A stretch of 46,017 nt of DNA from an uncultured Gammaproteobacteria bacterium. GTDB taxonomy: Bacteria > Pseudomonadota > Gammaproteobacteria > Steroidobacterales > UBA11654. The position numbers were made by a program, and so were the translations under genes. The notes beneath the pieces are model-generated. The model had not been told where the DNA came from, ran no database searches, and was given only the letters and a program-made list of their open reading frames with translations. This document shows positions 8,052-15,557 of this stretch, in pieces. Every line of letters begins with the position of its first letter. Positions within the stretch are counted from its first letter, which is position 1. The stretch lies in NCBI GenBank assembly GCA_902634075.1, contig CACPJA010000009.1, forward strand, positions 1 to 46,017, given 5' to 3'.

Positions 8052-9749
8052 ATGAGTCAACAAAAAGGTAATCATTGGTTCAAAGCTGCCTTCAGCGAAA
8101 ATAAGAATTTATATTCTAGAGTTCTTCTGGCATCAGCTATGGTTAACCTTCTTTCTGTAGCTAGCTCTATCTTTATTATGGTGGTCTATGACAGAGTTAT
8201 ACCTAACGCTGCCTACTCTTCCCTCTTTGCACTCACTTTTGGAATGGCGATAGTTGTTGTATTTGATTTCATCTTAAAAAACTTAAGATCATGGTATATC
8301 GATCTTGCTGGACAAGATTTAGACCTGGGTGTTGGGGAAGAGATTTATTATCGCCTTCTTCACTCACCAATTGGTTCAATTGATAATTCGGTCGGAAGTC
8401 TTGCAAACACCTTCAAAGAATTCGATGCTCTTAAACAATTTTTTGCTTCTGCAACAGTTGCATTGTTGGTTGACTTGCCTTTTGTGTTTTTGTTTGTTTT
8501 GGTCATTTATCTCATTGCTGGACCTTTAGCGATTATCCCATTATCGGTCATTCCAATAATTTTAATAATCGGTATCGCTGTTCAACCTTTTATTGAGAAA
8601 CACAGCAAGACTGTCTCTGAGATGAACCAAAGTAAATACAGTTTATTGGTTGAAAGTTTAGGAGGCTTGGATGCTATACAGACCAATAATAGCTCTTCAC
8701 TATTCATCGATCGATACAGAAACAGTGTAAAGGACGGATCAAGCTCATCAAGAAAATCTAAAGTCCTCTCCCAGCTTGCAACTAACTCGGCTTCAAGCGC
8801 ACAACTTATTAGTCTTGTAGGGATTATTTTTTATGGAACTTATTTGATAGATTCTGGAGAAGTCTCTATGGGTGCCATGGTCGCTGCGGTTCTTCTCTCT
8901 TCAAGAGCCCTCTCTCCCCTAGCTCAAGTAGCGAACCTCTTTGGAAGATTGAATCATGCTAAGACAGCCTATAAAAAGATTGATTTATTGATGCATACAA
9001 TCTCAGATCAAAGCAATAATAATAAAGGGATGAAAATCCAAACATTGGGCAATCTTGAAATCAAAAATCTTAGCTTTTTCTATCTAAATTCATCTATTCC
9101 CTCGATCAATCAATTGACCGTAAAGATTAAAGAGGGAGAAAAAATTGCCGTTATGGGTAAAAACGGCTCAGGAAAAACGACCTTAATAAAACTTATTTCT
9201 GGAATTTACACACCTACACAAGGTTCATTAAGTTTTAATCATCTTAATATAGATGAAATTGATCAGGATACTTTCAGAGAAAAGTTAGCGGTTGTGCTTC
9301 AAGATTTCCAATTGTTCTCTGGATCCATTAAAGAAAACATCGTTATGGGAAGAAATTGGATAGAAGACAAAGCCATCCAGACTGCAATAGAACTGAGCGG
9401 TCTAAATAGTTTCCTGAATACGATTCCAGGAGGTCTGGAGTATACACTCTCGGATAAAGGTAAGTCTTTATCAAGAGGACAAATGCAGTCCATTGCATTA
9501 GCTCGGGCAATAGCAGGAGAACCTGAAGTTTTGCTATTGGATGAACCCACTGCATCACTCGATATCAATTCCGAGAAAGACCTTCTTGAAAATCTTAATT
9601 TAGGAGAGTTTAAAACAATCATAGTGGTAACTCATCGAATGTCTATGTTAGAACTGGTTGATCGCATTATTGTTTTAGCTAATGGATCGGTAGTTTTGGA
9701 TGGTGAAAAAGATGAAGTGTTAACGAAATTAAGACAGAAAAATGATTGA
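8052..9749 (+). CDS. Type I secretion ABC exporter (permease-ATPase fusion, PrtD/HlyB/LapB type)
   Basis: Inner-membrane exporter that powers type I secretion. Residues about 20-320 form the transmembrane domain with several hydrophobic helices (for example 20-45, 55-75, 130-180). Residues about 335-565 are the nucleotide-binding domain: Walker A starting GKNGSGKTT at 369, signature LSRGQ at 473-477 (variant of LSGGQ), Walker B LLLDEP with Asp497-Glu498, and an H-loop in VVTHRMS. There is no N-terminal C39 peptidase or C39-like domain, so it resembles the PrtD-type exporters of RTX proteases. It sits between tolC-like and hlyD-like genes and overlaps the latter by eight bases, so the three are surely co-translated. 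Substrate is inferred as the neighbouring serralysin. Confidence 0.92.
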   Translation: MSQQKGNHWFKAAFSENKNLYSRVLLASAMVNLLSVASSIFIMVVYDRVIPNAAYSSLFALTFGMAIVVVFDFILKNLRSWYIDLAGQDLDLGVGEEIYYRLLHSPIGSIDNSVGSLANTFKEFDALKQFFASATVALLVDLPFVFLFVLVIYLIAGPLAIIPLSVIPIILIIGIAVQPFIEKHSKTVSEMNQSKYSLLVESLGGLDAIQTNNSSSLFIDRYRNSVKDGSSSSRKSKVLSQLATNSASSAQLISLVGIIFYGTYLIDSGEVSMGAMVAAVLLSSRALSPLAQVANLFGRLNHAKTAYKKIDLLMHTISDQSNNNKGMKIQTLGNLEIKNLSFFYLNSSIPSINQLTVKIKEGEKIAVMGKNGSGKTTLIKLISGIYTPTQGSLSFNHLNIDEIDQDTFREKLAVVLQDFQLFSGSIKENIVMGRNWIEDKAIQTAIELSGLNSFLNTIPGGLEYTLSDKGKSLSRGQMQSIALARAIAGEPEVLLLDEPTASLDINSEKDLLENLNLGEFKTIIVVTHRMSMLELVDRIIVLANGSVVLDGEKDEVLTKLRQKND

Positions 9750-10668
9750 AGAAAGACAACTTAGAAATGCAAATATAATTCTATATTCAATATGCTTATT
9801 TTGGATCCTTATCCTAGTTTGGGCAAATTTTGCAACACTAGAAGAAGTAACAAAAGCACAGGGAAGAGTGGTTGCCTCTTCGAAGATACAGGTTATTCAA
9901 AACTTAGAAGGAGGAATAATAAAAGAAATTCTGACAAGAACTGGGCAATCAGTTTCTTCAGGAGATCCTCTAATAGTATTTGATAGTACCAAGTTTGAAT
10001 CGGAATTATCGGCCTTGGTAAAAGAAAAAAATGCAGCTGAAAACAATTTTGACTTACTCAATGAGGAGTTAGAAATACTTCAACCCCTTGTTGATTCTGG
10101 AGTGGAATCCAGAATGGAATTAATCCGTCTACTCCAGCGTATCTCAGATGCTGAAGCAGGATTAATGAAATCAGAAGAAACTCTTCCAATACTTCAAGAT
10201 AGGCTATTGAGAACAACTGTAATTGCTCCAGTGGATGGAATTGTAAATAGACTTTTGGTAAATACAACGGGAGGAGTTGCACAACCTGGAGAACCTTTGC
10301 TTGAAATAGTCCCTATAGATGATGACCTTATTATTGAGGTTGAGATTAACCCCAAAGATATTGCCTATGTTCTCCCAGGACAAGAGGCTATTATTAAACT
10401 TACCGCTTTTGATTTTTCTAAATTTGGCTCCCTGAATGGAGAGGTTATAACAGTAGGAGCTGACACAATTCAAAAAGAAGATGGCACTATTTGGTACATC
10501 TGCCAAATAGCTGTCGAGGAAAATGGTTTTACATCTTTAGGGAAAAACATACGAATTCTCCCAGGGATGGTTGCAGAAGCCGATATAGTTAGCGGTGAAA
10601 AAACTGTTCTGAATTATCTTTTACAACCTGTTACAAAAGTTGCTAACGAAGCATTTAGAGAAAGGTAG
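9742..10668 (+). CDS. HlyD-family periplasmic adaptor (membrane fusion protein) of the type I secretion system
   Basis: Links the ABC exporter to the TolC channel. One N-terminal transmembrane helix (about 10-30) is followed by the first half of the lipoyl domain (GRVVASSKIQVIQNLEGGIIKEI), a helical hairpin of only about 85 residues (about 88-165), the second lipoyl half (TVIAPVDGIVNRLLV), a beta-barrel region, and the typical end LLQPVTKVANEAFRER. At 308 residues it is clearly shorter than the usual 390-480 of type I secretion adaptors. Both ends are intact, so the difference is a short hairpin rather than truncation. Its ATG overlaps the end of the exporter gene, indicating translational coupling. 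Confidence 0.9.
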   Translation: MIEERQLRNANIILYSICLFWILILVWANFATLEEVTKAQGRVVASSKIQVIQNLEGGIIKEILTRTGQSVSSGDPLIVFDSTKFESELSALVKEKNAAENNFDLLNEELEILQPLVDSGVESRMELIRLLQRISDAEAGLMKSEETLPILQDRLLRTTVIAPVDGIVNRLLVNTTGGVAQPGEPLLEIVPIDDDLIIEVEINPKDIAYVLPGQEAIIKLTAFDFSKFGSLNGEVITVGADTIQKEDGTIWYICQIAVEENGFTSLGKNIRILPGMVAEADIVSGEKTVLNYLLQPVTKVANEAFRER

Positions 10669-10678
10669 TAAAAAAACA

Positions 10679-11464
10679 ATGAAGAAAATCCTACTTACAT
10701 CCCTAATTCTCTTCAGCTTTAATACATTTGGAGAAATAGCACCTGAAATAAAAGCACTTAAAGATAATCCAAAAAGTGTCTTATTTATTGGTAATAGCTA
10801 TCTATATTACAACGACAGTCTACATAATCACTTTAAAAACATGGCAAATGAAAGATTCGCCAACTTCAACGGTAGCAAGAATGTGAAATCGGCTACGATT
10901 GGAGGCTCTAGGCTAAAGCATCATGATGTTAAACGTTTAATCCAACCTCTTGCTATTAGCAGCATAGAAAAATTTGATCTGGTTATAATCCAAGGTGGAA
11001 GCGGCGAAGTACTGTCGGAAAGCGATAGAATTGAATTCGGTGAAGCAGCTCACCAGCACATTGAAACTATCAGATCAAAAGATATTGAACCTGCTCTTTA
11101 TATGACACATGCATACACAGAATCACATAAAGATTATGCCCCAAATCTAATTAGATCAATTGAGGAAATGTACACATTATCAGGGAATGCAAACCAAGCT
11201 TTAGTGATACCTGTCGGTTTGGCATTTGAGGCAGCTTACAAGGAAAGACCTGATATGAAGTTACATAAATTAGATGGAACACACCCAGATTTATTAGGAA
11301 CTTATTTAGCAGCATGCACAGTTTTTGCGAGTGTTTTCGGTGAATCACCTGTTGGAATTAATTATGACTATAACGGAAGTGTAAGCGCAGAAGACAAGCT
11401 ATTTCTTCAAAAAATAGCTGAGTTAACAGTTAATAATTACTATGGTCTATCTGGATCTGATTAA
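10679..11464 (+). CDS. SGNH/GDSL-type hydrolase-like exported protein (DUF4886-like)
   Basis: A 261-residue protein with an N-terminal signal peptide (MKKILLTSLILFSFNTFG) and SGNH-hydrolase features: block I GNSYLYY with Ser40 as presumed nucleophile, an IIQGGSGE segment near residue 105, and the block V acid/base pair in DGTHPD (Asp199, His202). Such enzymes are esterases or deacylases acting on esters of lipids or sugars. I chose the ATG at 10679 rather than the in-frame one 39 bases upstream, because the signal peptide begins there and AGGTAG lies just before it. It follows the adaptor gene by ten bases and is therefore probably the fourth gene of the secretion operon. Substrate unknown; it might modify the secreted protein, its surface attachment or an envelope glycan. 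Confidence 0.75.
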   Translation: MKKILLTSLILFSFNTFGEIAPEIKALKDNPKSVLFIGNSYLYYNDSLHNHFKNMANERFANFNGSKNVKSATIGGSRLKHHDVKRLIQPLAISSIEKFDLVIIQGGSGEVLSESDRIEFGEAAHQHIETIRSKDIEPALYMTHAYTESHKDYAPNLIRSIEEMYTLSGNANQALVIPVGLAFEAAYKERPDMKLHKLDGTHPDLLGTYLAACTVFASVFGESPVGINYDYNGSVSAEDKLFLQKIAELTVNNYYGLSGSD

Positions 11465-11898
11465 ACTGAGTAATCTCTAAGCATTTTTCTAAGCTCTAAG
11501 GAATGCTGTTCTTCTTGCCCTATCTTGTTTCTGGCGTATTCCTCTATAAAAACAGATCTACCTTCTACAACACTCAAAAGATCTTTGTATAGATCTAGTG
11601 CTTTTAGTTCATGCTCCAAACTTTCTTTTAAAATATCATCAACAGAATGCTTATGGGTTTCCTCGATGGGTGCAATTTGCTGTGAGGGATGACCTTCTAA
11701 GCCTGTTAACAATTCACCAGCTTCTTGAGCATGAAGAAGTGATTCTTGAGCTTGGGCTTGAAGAAATTCAACAATGGGTATTCTATAAGGTCCACTAACC
11801 ATTATTGAAGAATGGGTATATCGAACAACACCTGCTAGTTCGTATTCCATGATATTGTTTAAAATAGTACAGGTTGCCTCTACATCTAAGTCTTTCAT
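11461..11898 (-). CDS. Bacterioferritin-like / ferritin-like diiron protein
   Basis: Four-helix ferritin-like protein of 145 residues with the spacing of diiron ligands typical of bacterioferritins: Glu20 (EYELAG), Glu52 and His56 (ESLLHAQEAGE), then an ESLEHELKALDLY helix and GQEEQHSLEL near the C-terminus supplying the second Glu and Glu/His set. Likely roles are iron oxidation and storage, or oxidative protection. I prefer the ATG at 11898, with GAGGGA just upstream, over the in-frame TTG at 11910. The 3' end overlaps the SGNH hydrolase gene by four bases on the opposite strand. The gene upstream encodes a small membrane protein with a His-rich tail, so the two may be cotranscribed (42-base gap before the TTG). 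No heme-ligating Met can be assigned with confidence. Confidence 0.75.
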   Translation of the reverse strand: MKDLDVEATCTILNNIMEYELAGVVRYTHSSIMVSGPYRIPIVEFLQAQAQESLLHAQEAGELLTGLEGHPSQQIAPIEETHKHSVDDILKESLEHELKALDLYKDLLSVVEGRSVFIEEYARNKIGQEEQHSLELRKMLRDYSV

Positions 11899-11952
11899 TT
11901 CTTCCCTCAATCCATTTATTGACTATTTTAGCACAATTTATTATTAGTCTGG

Positions 11953-12333
11953 TTAGTGGTGATGCTCGTCATTTAAATCTTTCTCGATGTCCTCGTGATC
12001 TCCAACCATTATATGGCTTTTGCTCTTGGTGACATATTTTTCGAGTAATGGAATAAAAAGCAGTGGCAACAGGCCGCCTAAAACAATCCCTGCTGTTCTT
12101 GCTCTCATTGTCGGATCTATTAGTGCAGCTACTAGGTCAGCTATTACATGGGCTAAAGAAGCCCCAATAATTCCAGCTATATAACCCTTTGTGGCATTCT
12201 TTAAGAGTCGATTAATGCTCCAACCTGTATAAAAGCCTAGGATAACTAGACTGACATGAACGACCCCGAAAATAAATCCAGGTAAAATAGTTCCGTCTTG
12301 TATCAATCCTAGGTTTTCAAGAAGATGTTCCAT
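11953..12333 (-). CDS. Small membrane protein of unknown function with histidine-rich C-terminus
   Basis: I do not recognise this 126-residue protein. It has three hydrophobic segments (about 15-40, 50-72 and 80-98), several with glycine/alanine helix-packing motifs (GYIAGIIGASLAHVIADLVAAL), and a charged cytoplasmic or periplasmic tail of about 27 residues containing HIMVGDHEDIEKDLNDEHHH. The His/Asp/Glu tail could bind divalent metal. Downstream on the same strand lies a ferritin-like gene, so a role in iron or metal handling is conceivable, but this is inference from neighbourhood only. It is divergent from the prolyl oligopeptidase gene with only 44 bases between starts. Confidence 0.6.
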   Translation of the reverse strand: MEHLLENLGLIQDGTILPGFIFGVVHVSLVILGFYTGWSINRLLKNATKGYIAGIIGASLAHVIADLVAALIDPTMRARTAGIVLGGLLPLLFIPLLEKYVTKSKSHIMVGDHEDIEKDLNDEHHH

Positions 12334-12377
12334 AGATTTTCGTTTATCAAAATTTTATATTGAGCTAATATTTAGCC

Positions 12378-14498
12378 ATGAGCAAATACTATCCTTTATT
12401 AATTTATATTTCCTTGTTTATTTACTCGTCAGCGAGTCTAACAGAGAGTCTAGATTACCCTTTTTCAAAAAAGTCAGATGTTGTCGATAATTATCATGGC
12501 TACCTGATTGAGGATCCCTATAGGGATTTAGAAAATTTAGATTCAGTTGAAACTAAAACTTGGATTAAGAATCAGAATATTCTTAGTCAATCTTTCCTAG
12601 AAAGATTTAAAGAACAACAAGAGTTCAAGGAAATACTTGAAAATATTTTCAATAAAGAAACCCAATCTGCTCCCTTTAGAGAAAAAACAAAATTTTTCTC
12701 TTATTACAACGATGGCTCATGGGAGCAAAGCAAATTGTTTTATTCAGAAGATGTCAATTCAATAAAAACACTTTTGTTAGATCCAAACGATTTATCCGAA
12801 GACGGAACAATATCAATTAGCTCGATATCCATTAGCCCAAACGCAGAACTCCTTGCTTATTCAATCTCCGACGGAGGCTCTGATTGGAGAACTTGGAAAA
12901 TCAAAAATATAGAGACCAAAAAAGATTTATCAGACACAATCAATTGGTCAAAATTTAGTGGTGCTGAATGGGCTAAAGATAACTCAGGATTTTATTACTC
13001 AGGATATTCTGAACCTAAAGCAGGTGATGAATACGAAGAATTAAATCAAAATCAAAAACTCTTCTTTCACACAATCGGTCAAGCTCAAACTCAAGACAAA
13101 CTCATTTATGAACGACCGGATAAGCCTGAATGGGGCTGGGGTACAACTGTTAGTGAAGACGGTAGCTATCTAATCCTTTCGGTTAGTCAAGGCACAGATG
13201 AAAGAAACAGAATCTTCTATCAAGATTTGAGAAATAATAATGAATCCTTTGTAGAGCTTATCCCAGAATTGATTGGTCAATTTATTTTTCTGGGAAATAT
13301 TGGTTCAGAGTTCTTATTTTTCACAGATTTTGAAGCCCCCAATGGCAAGATAATCTCCATTGATATTAATAATCCAGACCAAGTAAATTGGAAATTAATG
13401 GTTGCAGAGACTGAAAATGCTCTAACACGTGTTGAATTATTGGAAAACTTTATTTTGTGTCAATATCTTAATGACGTCTCCACTGAAATCTTTCTTTACA
13501 ACAAGCAAACGCTGGCTAAGAAAAAATTAAGCTTTGACAAAAAAGGGGTTATTTCAAGTATTTCTTCTAACCATGATTCTGATGTTTTTTATTTTACGTT
13601 CACCAACTACATCAAGCCAAACGAAATCTATGAATACAACGGAAGAAATGGCTCAACTCGTCTCTTATGGAAAAAAGAAGTCCCTGATTACAATTCTGAA
13701 GACTTCATTACAAGACAGATATTTTATCCGAGTAAAGACGGTACATTAATCCCTATGTATGTGTCACACCAGAAAGATTTAAAGATAAATCAAAACACAC
13801 CTTTACTCTTATATGGTTATGGTGGATTTGATATCTCAATACTCCCTAGCTTTAGAGAACGATATCTTGCATGGATGAAAATGGGAGGCATCCTTGCAGT
13901 GCCCAATCTTCGAGGCGGCGGTGAATATGGAGAAGAATGGCATCGACAAGGTATGTTAGATAATAAACAAAATGTATTTGATGATTTTATTGCAGCGGCT
14001 GAATACCTCCATAACCAAAAACTTTCAAGACCCGGAAGAACAGCTATCGAGGGACGATCAAATGGAGGTCTTTTGGTCGGAGCAACAATGCTTCAAAGAC
14101 CAGATTTATTTGGTGTAGCGCTTCCCGGTGTCGGTGTTATGGACATGCTGCGATTTAATAAATTTACCATTGGCTGGGCCTGGGAGAGCGATTATGGATC
14201 ACCTGAAGATGAAGAGGGGTTTGAAACTCTAGTGAAATACTCGCCCTATCACAATATTAAGAAAGGCGAATGCTATCCACCAACATTGGTGACAACCTCC
14301 GAACTCGATGATCGCGTGGTTCCATCTCATTCTTATAAATTTACAGCTAGACTTCAGGAAGCACAAAGTTGCATTAACCCAATTTTAATAAGAATTGAAA
14401 CCAGAGCTGGGCACGGTGCTGGTACCCCAAGAAACAAAACCATCAATTACATTTCTGATGTTTATGGCTTTGCTTTACATTATTTATTACAAAATTAG
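12378..14498 (+). CDS. Prolyl oligopeptidase (S9A), exported
   Basis: Serine oligopeptidase cleaving after proline in short peptides. A signal peptide occupies about residues 1-20 (YYPLLIYISLFIYSSAS). The family hallmark YPFSKKSDVVDNYHGYLIEDPYRDLE follows, then a seven-bladed propeller (about 75-430) that restricts access to oligopeptides, and the hydrolase domain. The catalytic residues are Ser561 in EGRSNGG, Asp644 in SELDDRVVPSHS (with the substrate-binding Arg two residues later) and His679 in RAGHGAG. The 706-residue length matches S9A enzymes. It precedes the amidohydrolase gene by 39 bases on the same strand. With the S9 enzyme at 58-2004 and the DUF885 lipoprotein, it makes this region rich in exported peptide-degrading enzymes. 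Confidence 0.93.
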   Translation: MSKYYPLLIYISLFIYSSASLTESLDYPFSKKSDVVDNYHGYLIEDPYRDLENLDSVETKTWIKNQNILSQSFLERFKEQQEFKEILENIFNKETQSAPFREKTKFFSYYNDGSWEQSKLFYSEDVNSIKTLLLDPNDLSEDGTISISSISISPNAELLAYSISDGGSDWRTWKIKNIETKKDLSDTINWSKFSGAEWAKDNSGFYYSGYSEPKAGDEYEELNQNQKLFFHTIGQAQTQDKLIYERPDKPEWGWGTTVSEDGSYLILSVSQGTDERNRIFYQDLRNNNESFVELIPELIGQFIFLGNIGSEFLFFTDFEAPNGKIISIDINNPDQVNWKLMVAETENALTRVELLENFILCQYLNDVSTEIFLYNKQTLAKKKLSFDKKGVISSISSNHDSDVFYFTFTNYIKPNEIYEYNGRNGSTRLLWKKEVPDYNSEDFITRQIFYPSKDGTLIPMYVSHQKDLKINQNTPLLLYGYGGFDISILPSFRERYLAWMKMGGILAVPNLRGGGEYGEEWHRQGMLDNKQNVFDDFIAAAEYLHNQKLSRPGRTAIEGRSNGGLLVGATMLQRPDLFGVALPGVGVMDMLRFNKFTIGWAWESDYGSPEDEEGFETLVKYSPYHNIKKGECYPPTLVTTSELDDRVVPSHSYKFTARLQEAQSCINPILIRIETRAGHGAGTPRNKTINYISDVYGFALHYLLQN

Positions 14499-14537
14499 TT
14501 AAGATTACTTATTATTAGAACAAGGAAAGAAAGAAAC

Positions 14538-15557
14538 ATGAAAAAATTTATACTAAGAGCAATTATATTGATTATTTTAGGCGGAGTTGCCTATAACTAT
14601 CTTTTGAAGGATGACACCGTCACCTACGGGATAACTGTAGATGGGGTTGATATCGATATCATTGATATGCATCTTCACACTGGAACATGGGAAGCTCTTA
14701 CTGAGCCCTACAAGGAAAGATATTCAGAACGAGTCCCAAAGCCTTTTAAATTCCTAATGAGTGGACTATTGGGCAGTGGTTTAACCTCTGAAGGTATCCT
14801 TAAACAAATGGATAATGCAGGCATCAGGAGAGGTGGTGTTTTTGCTGTCTACAGTCCTGACACAACCGGGATAGCCAGCAATGAATTCTTGCACGAACAA
14901 ATCAAAGATCAACCTGAAAGAATGTTTGGATTTTATAGCATTCGGACCGATCATTGGAACATTGATTCTGAGATGCAACTGGAAAAATTAGAGGCCGACC
15001 TGCTCAAGTATAATGCTCATGGAATCAAATTAGCACACGCTCATCAGCAAATGCGATTGGACGATAAAAGATTTGATGGCATCTATGAAATTGCAGGTAG
15101 ACTCGATAAACCTTTATACATTCATACAGGAACGAGCCCTAATCCCTACACAAGAAAAGAGCCACCTTATGTTGATCCTCTGTATCTAGAGGAATCTATT
15201 ATTAAATACCCAGACGCAAAGTTTATTCTGGGTCACAGTGGTTATGACAGTGCTGAAGTTAAGTTAACCTATCTCAACTCCTGCATAGAGTTGGCAAAAA
15301 AATACGATAATGTTTTTTTAGAGCCTGGGGCATTGGGTGCAAGGAAAGCCAGTGAAATACTCCCCGAGTACCTAAGGATTATTAAAGAAGAAGAGTTGAT
15401 AGGAAAAGTTATATACGGCTCCGATGGTCCACAATTTCCAGGCTATACTGGTAGCCATCTAAACAACTTCCTTGAAGCCATGGAGGCCAATGAGTACTCA
15501 TCCATGGAAATGAAATCACTTCTTCAAACTAATTTTGAGGATTTATTTAACCTCTAA
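14538..15557 (+). CDS. Membrane-anchored amidohydrolase (amidohydrolase_2, TIM-barrel metal hydrolase)
   Basis: Metal-dependent hydrolase of the amidohydrolase superfamily (PF04909 type). Residues 5-24 form a hydrophobic signal anchor, placing the enzyme outside the cytoplasm. Metal-ligand candidates are His45 and His47 (MHLH), His196 (YIHTG), His233 (LGHSGYD) and Asp296 (YGSDGPQF), in the order expected for the barrel strands. The family includes decarboxylases and hydrolases of cyclic amides or lactones; no specific substrate can be named. The ATG has AAGGA upstream. Its 3' end overlaps the convergent DUF885 lipoprotein gene by 15 bases. It probably belongs to one transcript with the preceding prolyl oligopeptidase. 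Confidence 0.82.
   Translation: MKKFILRAIILIILGGVAYNYLLKDDTVTYGITVDGVDIDIIDMHLHTGTWEALTEPYKERYSERVPKPFKFLMSGLLGSGLTSEGILKQMDNAGIRRGGVFAVYSPDTTGIASNEFLHEQIKDQPERMFGFYSIRTDHWNIDSEMQLEKLEADLLKYNAHGIKLAHAHQQMRLDDKRFDGIYEIAGRLDKPLYIHTGTSPNPYTRKEPPYVDPLYLEESIIKYPDAKFILGHSGYDSAEVKLTYLNSCIELAKKYDNVFLEPGALGARKASEILPEYLRIIKEEELIGKVIYGSDGPQFPGYTGSHLNNFLEAMEANEYSSMEMKSLLQTNFEDLFNL

Noticed and set aside
10640-10678. Earlier ATG for the SGNH hydrolase overlapping the adaptor gene
   Set aside because: It would put 13 charged residues ahead of a normal signal peptide, while the ATG at 10679 has its own upstream purine-rich site.
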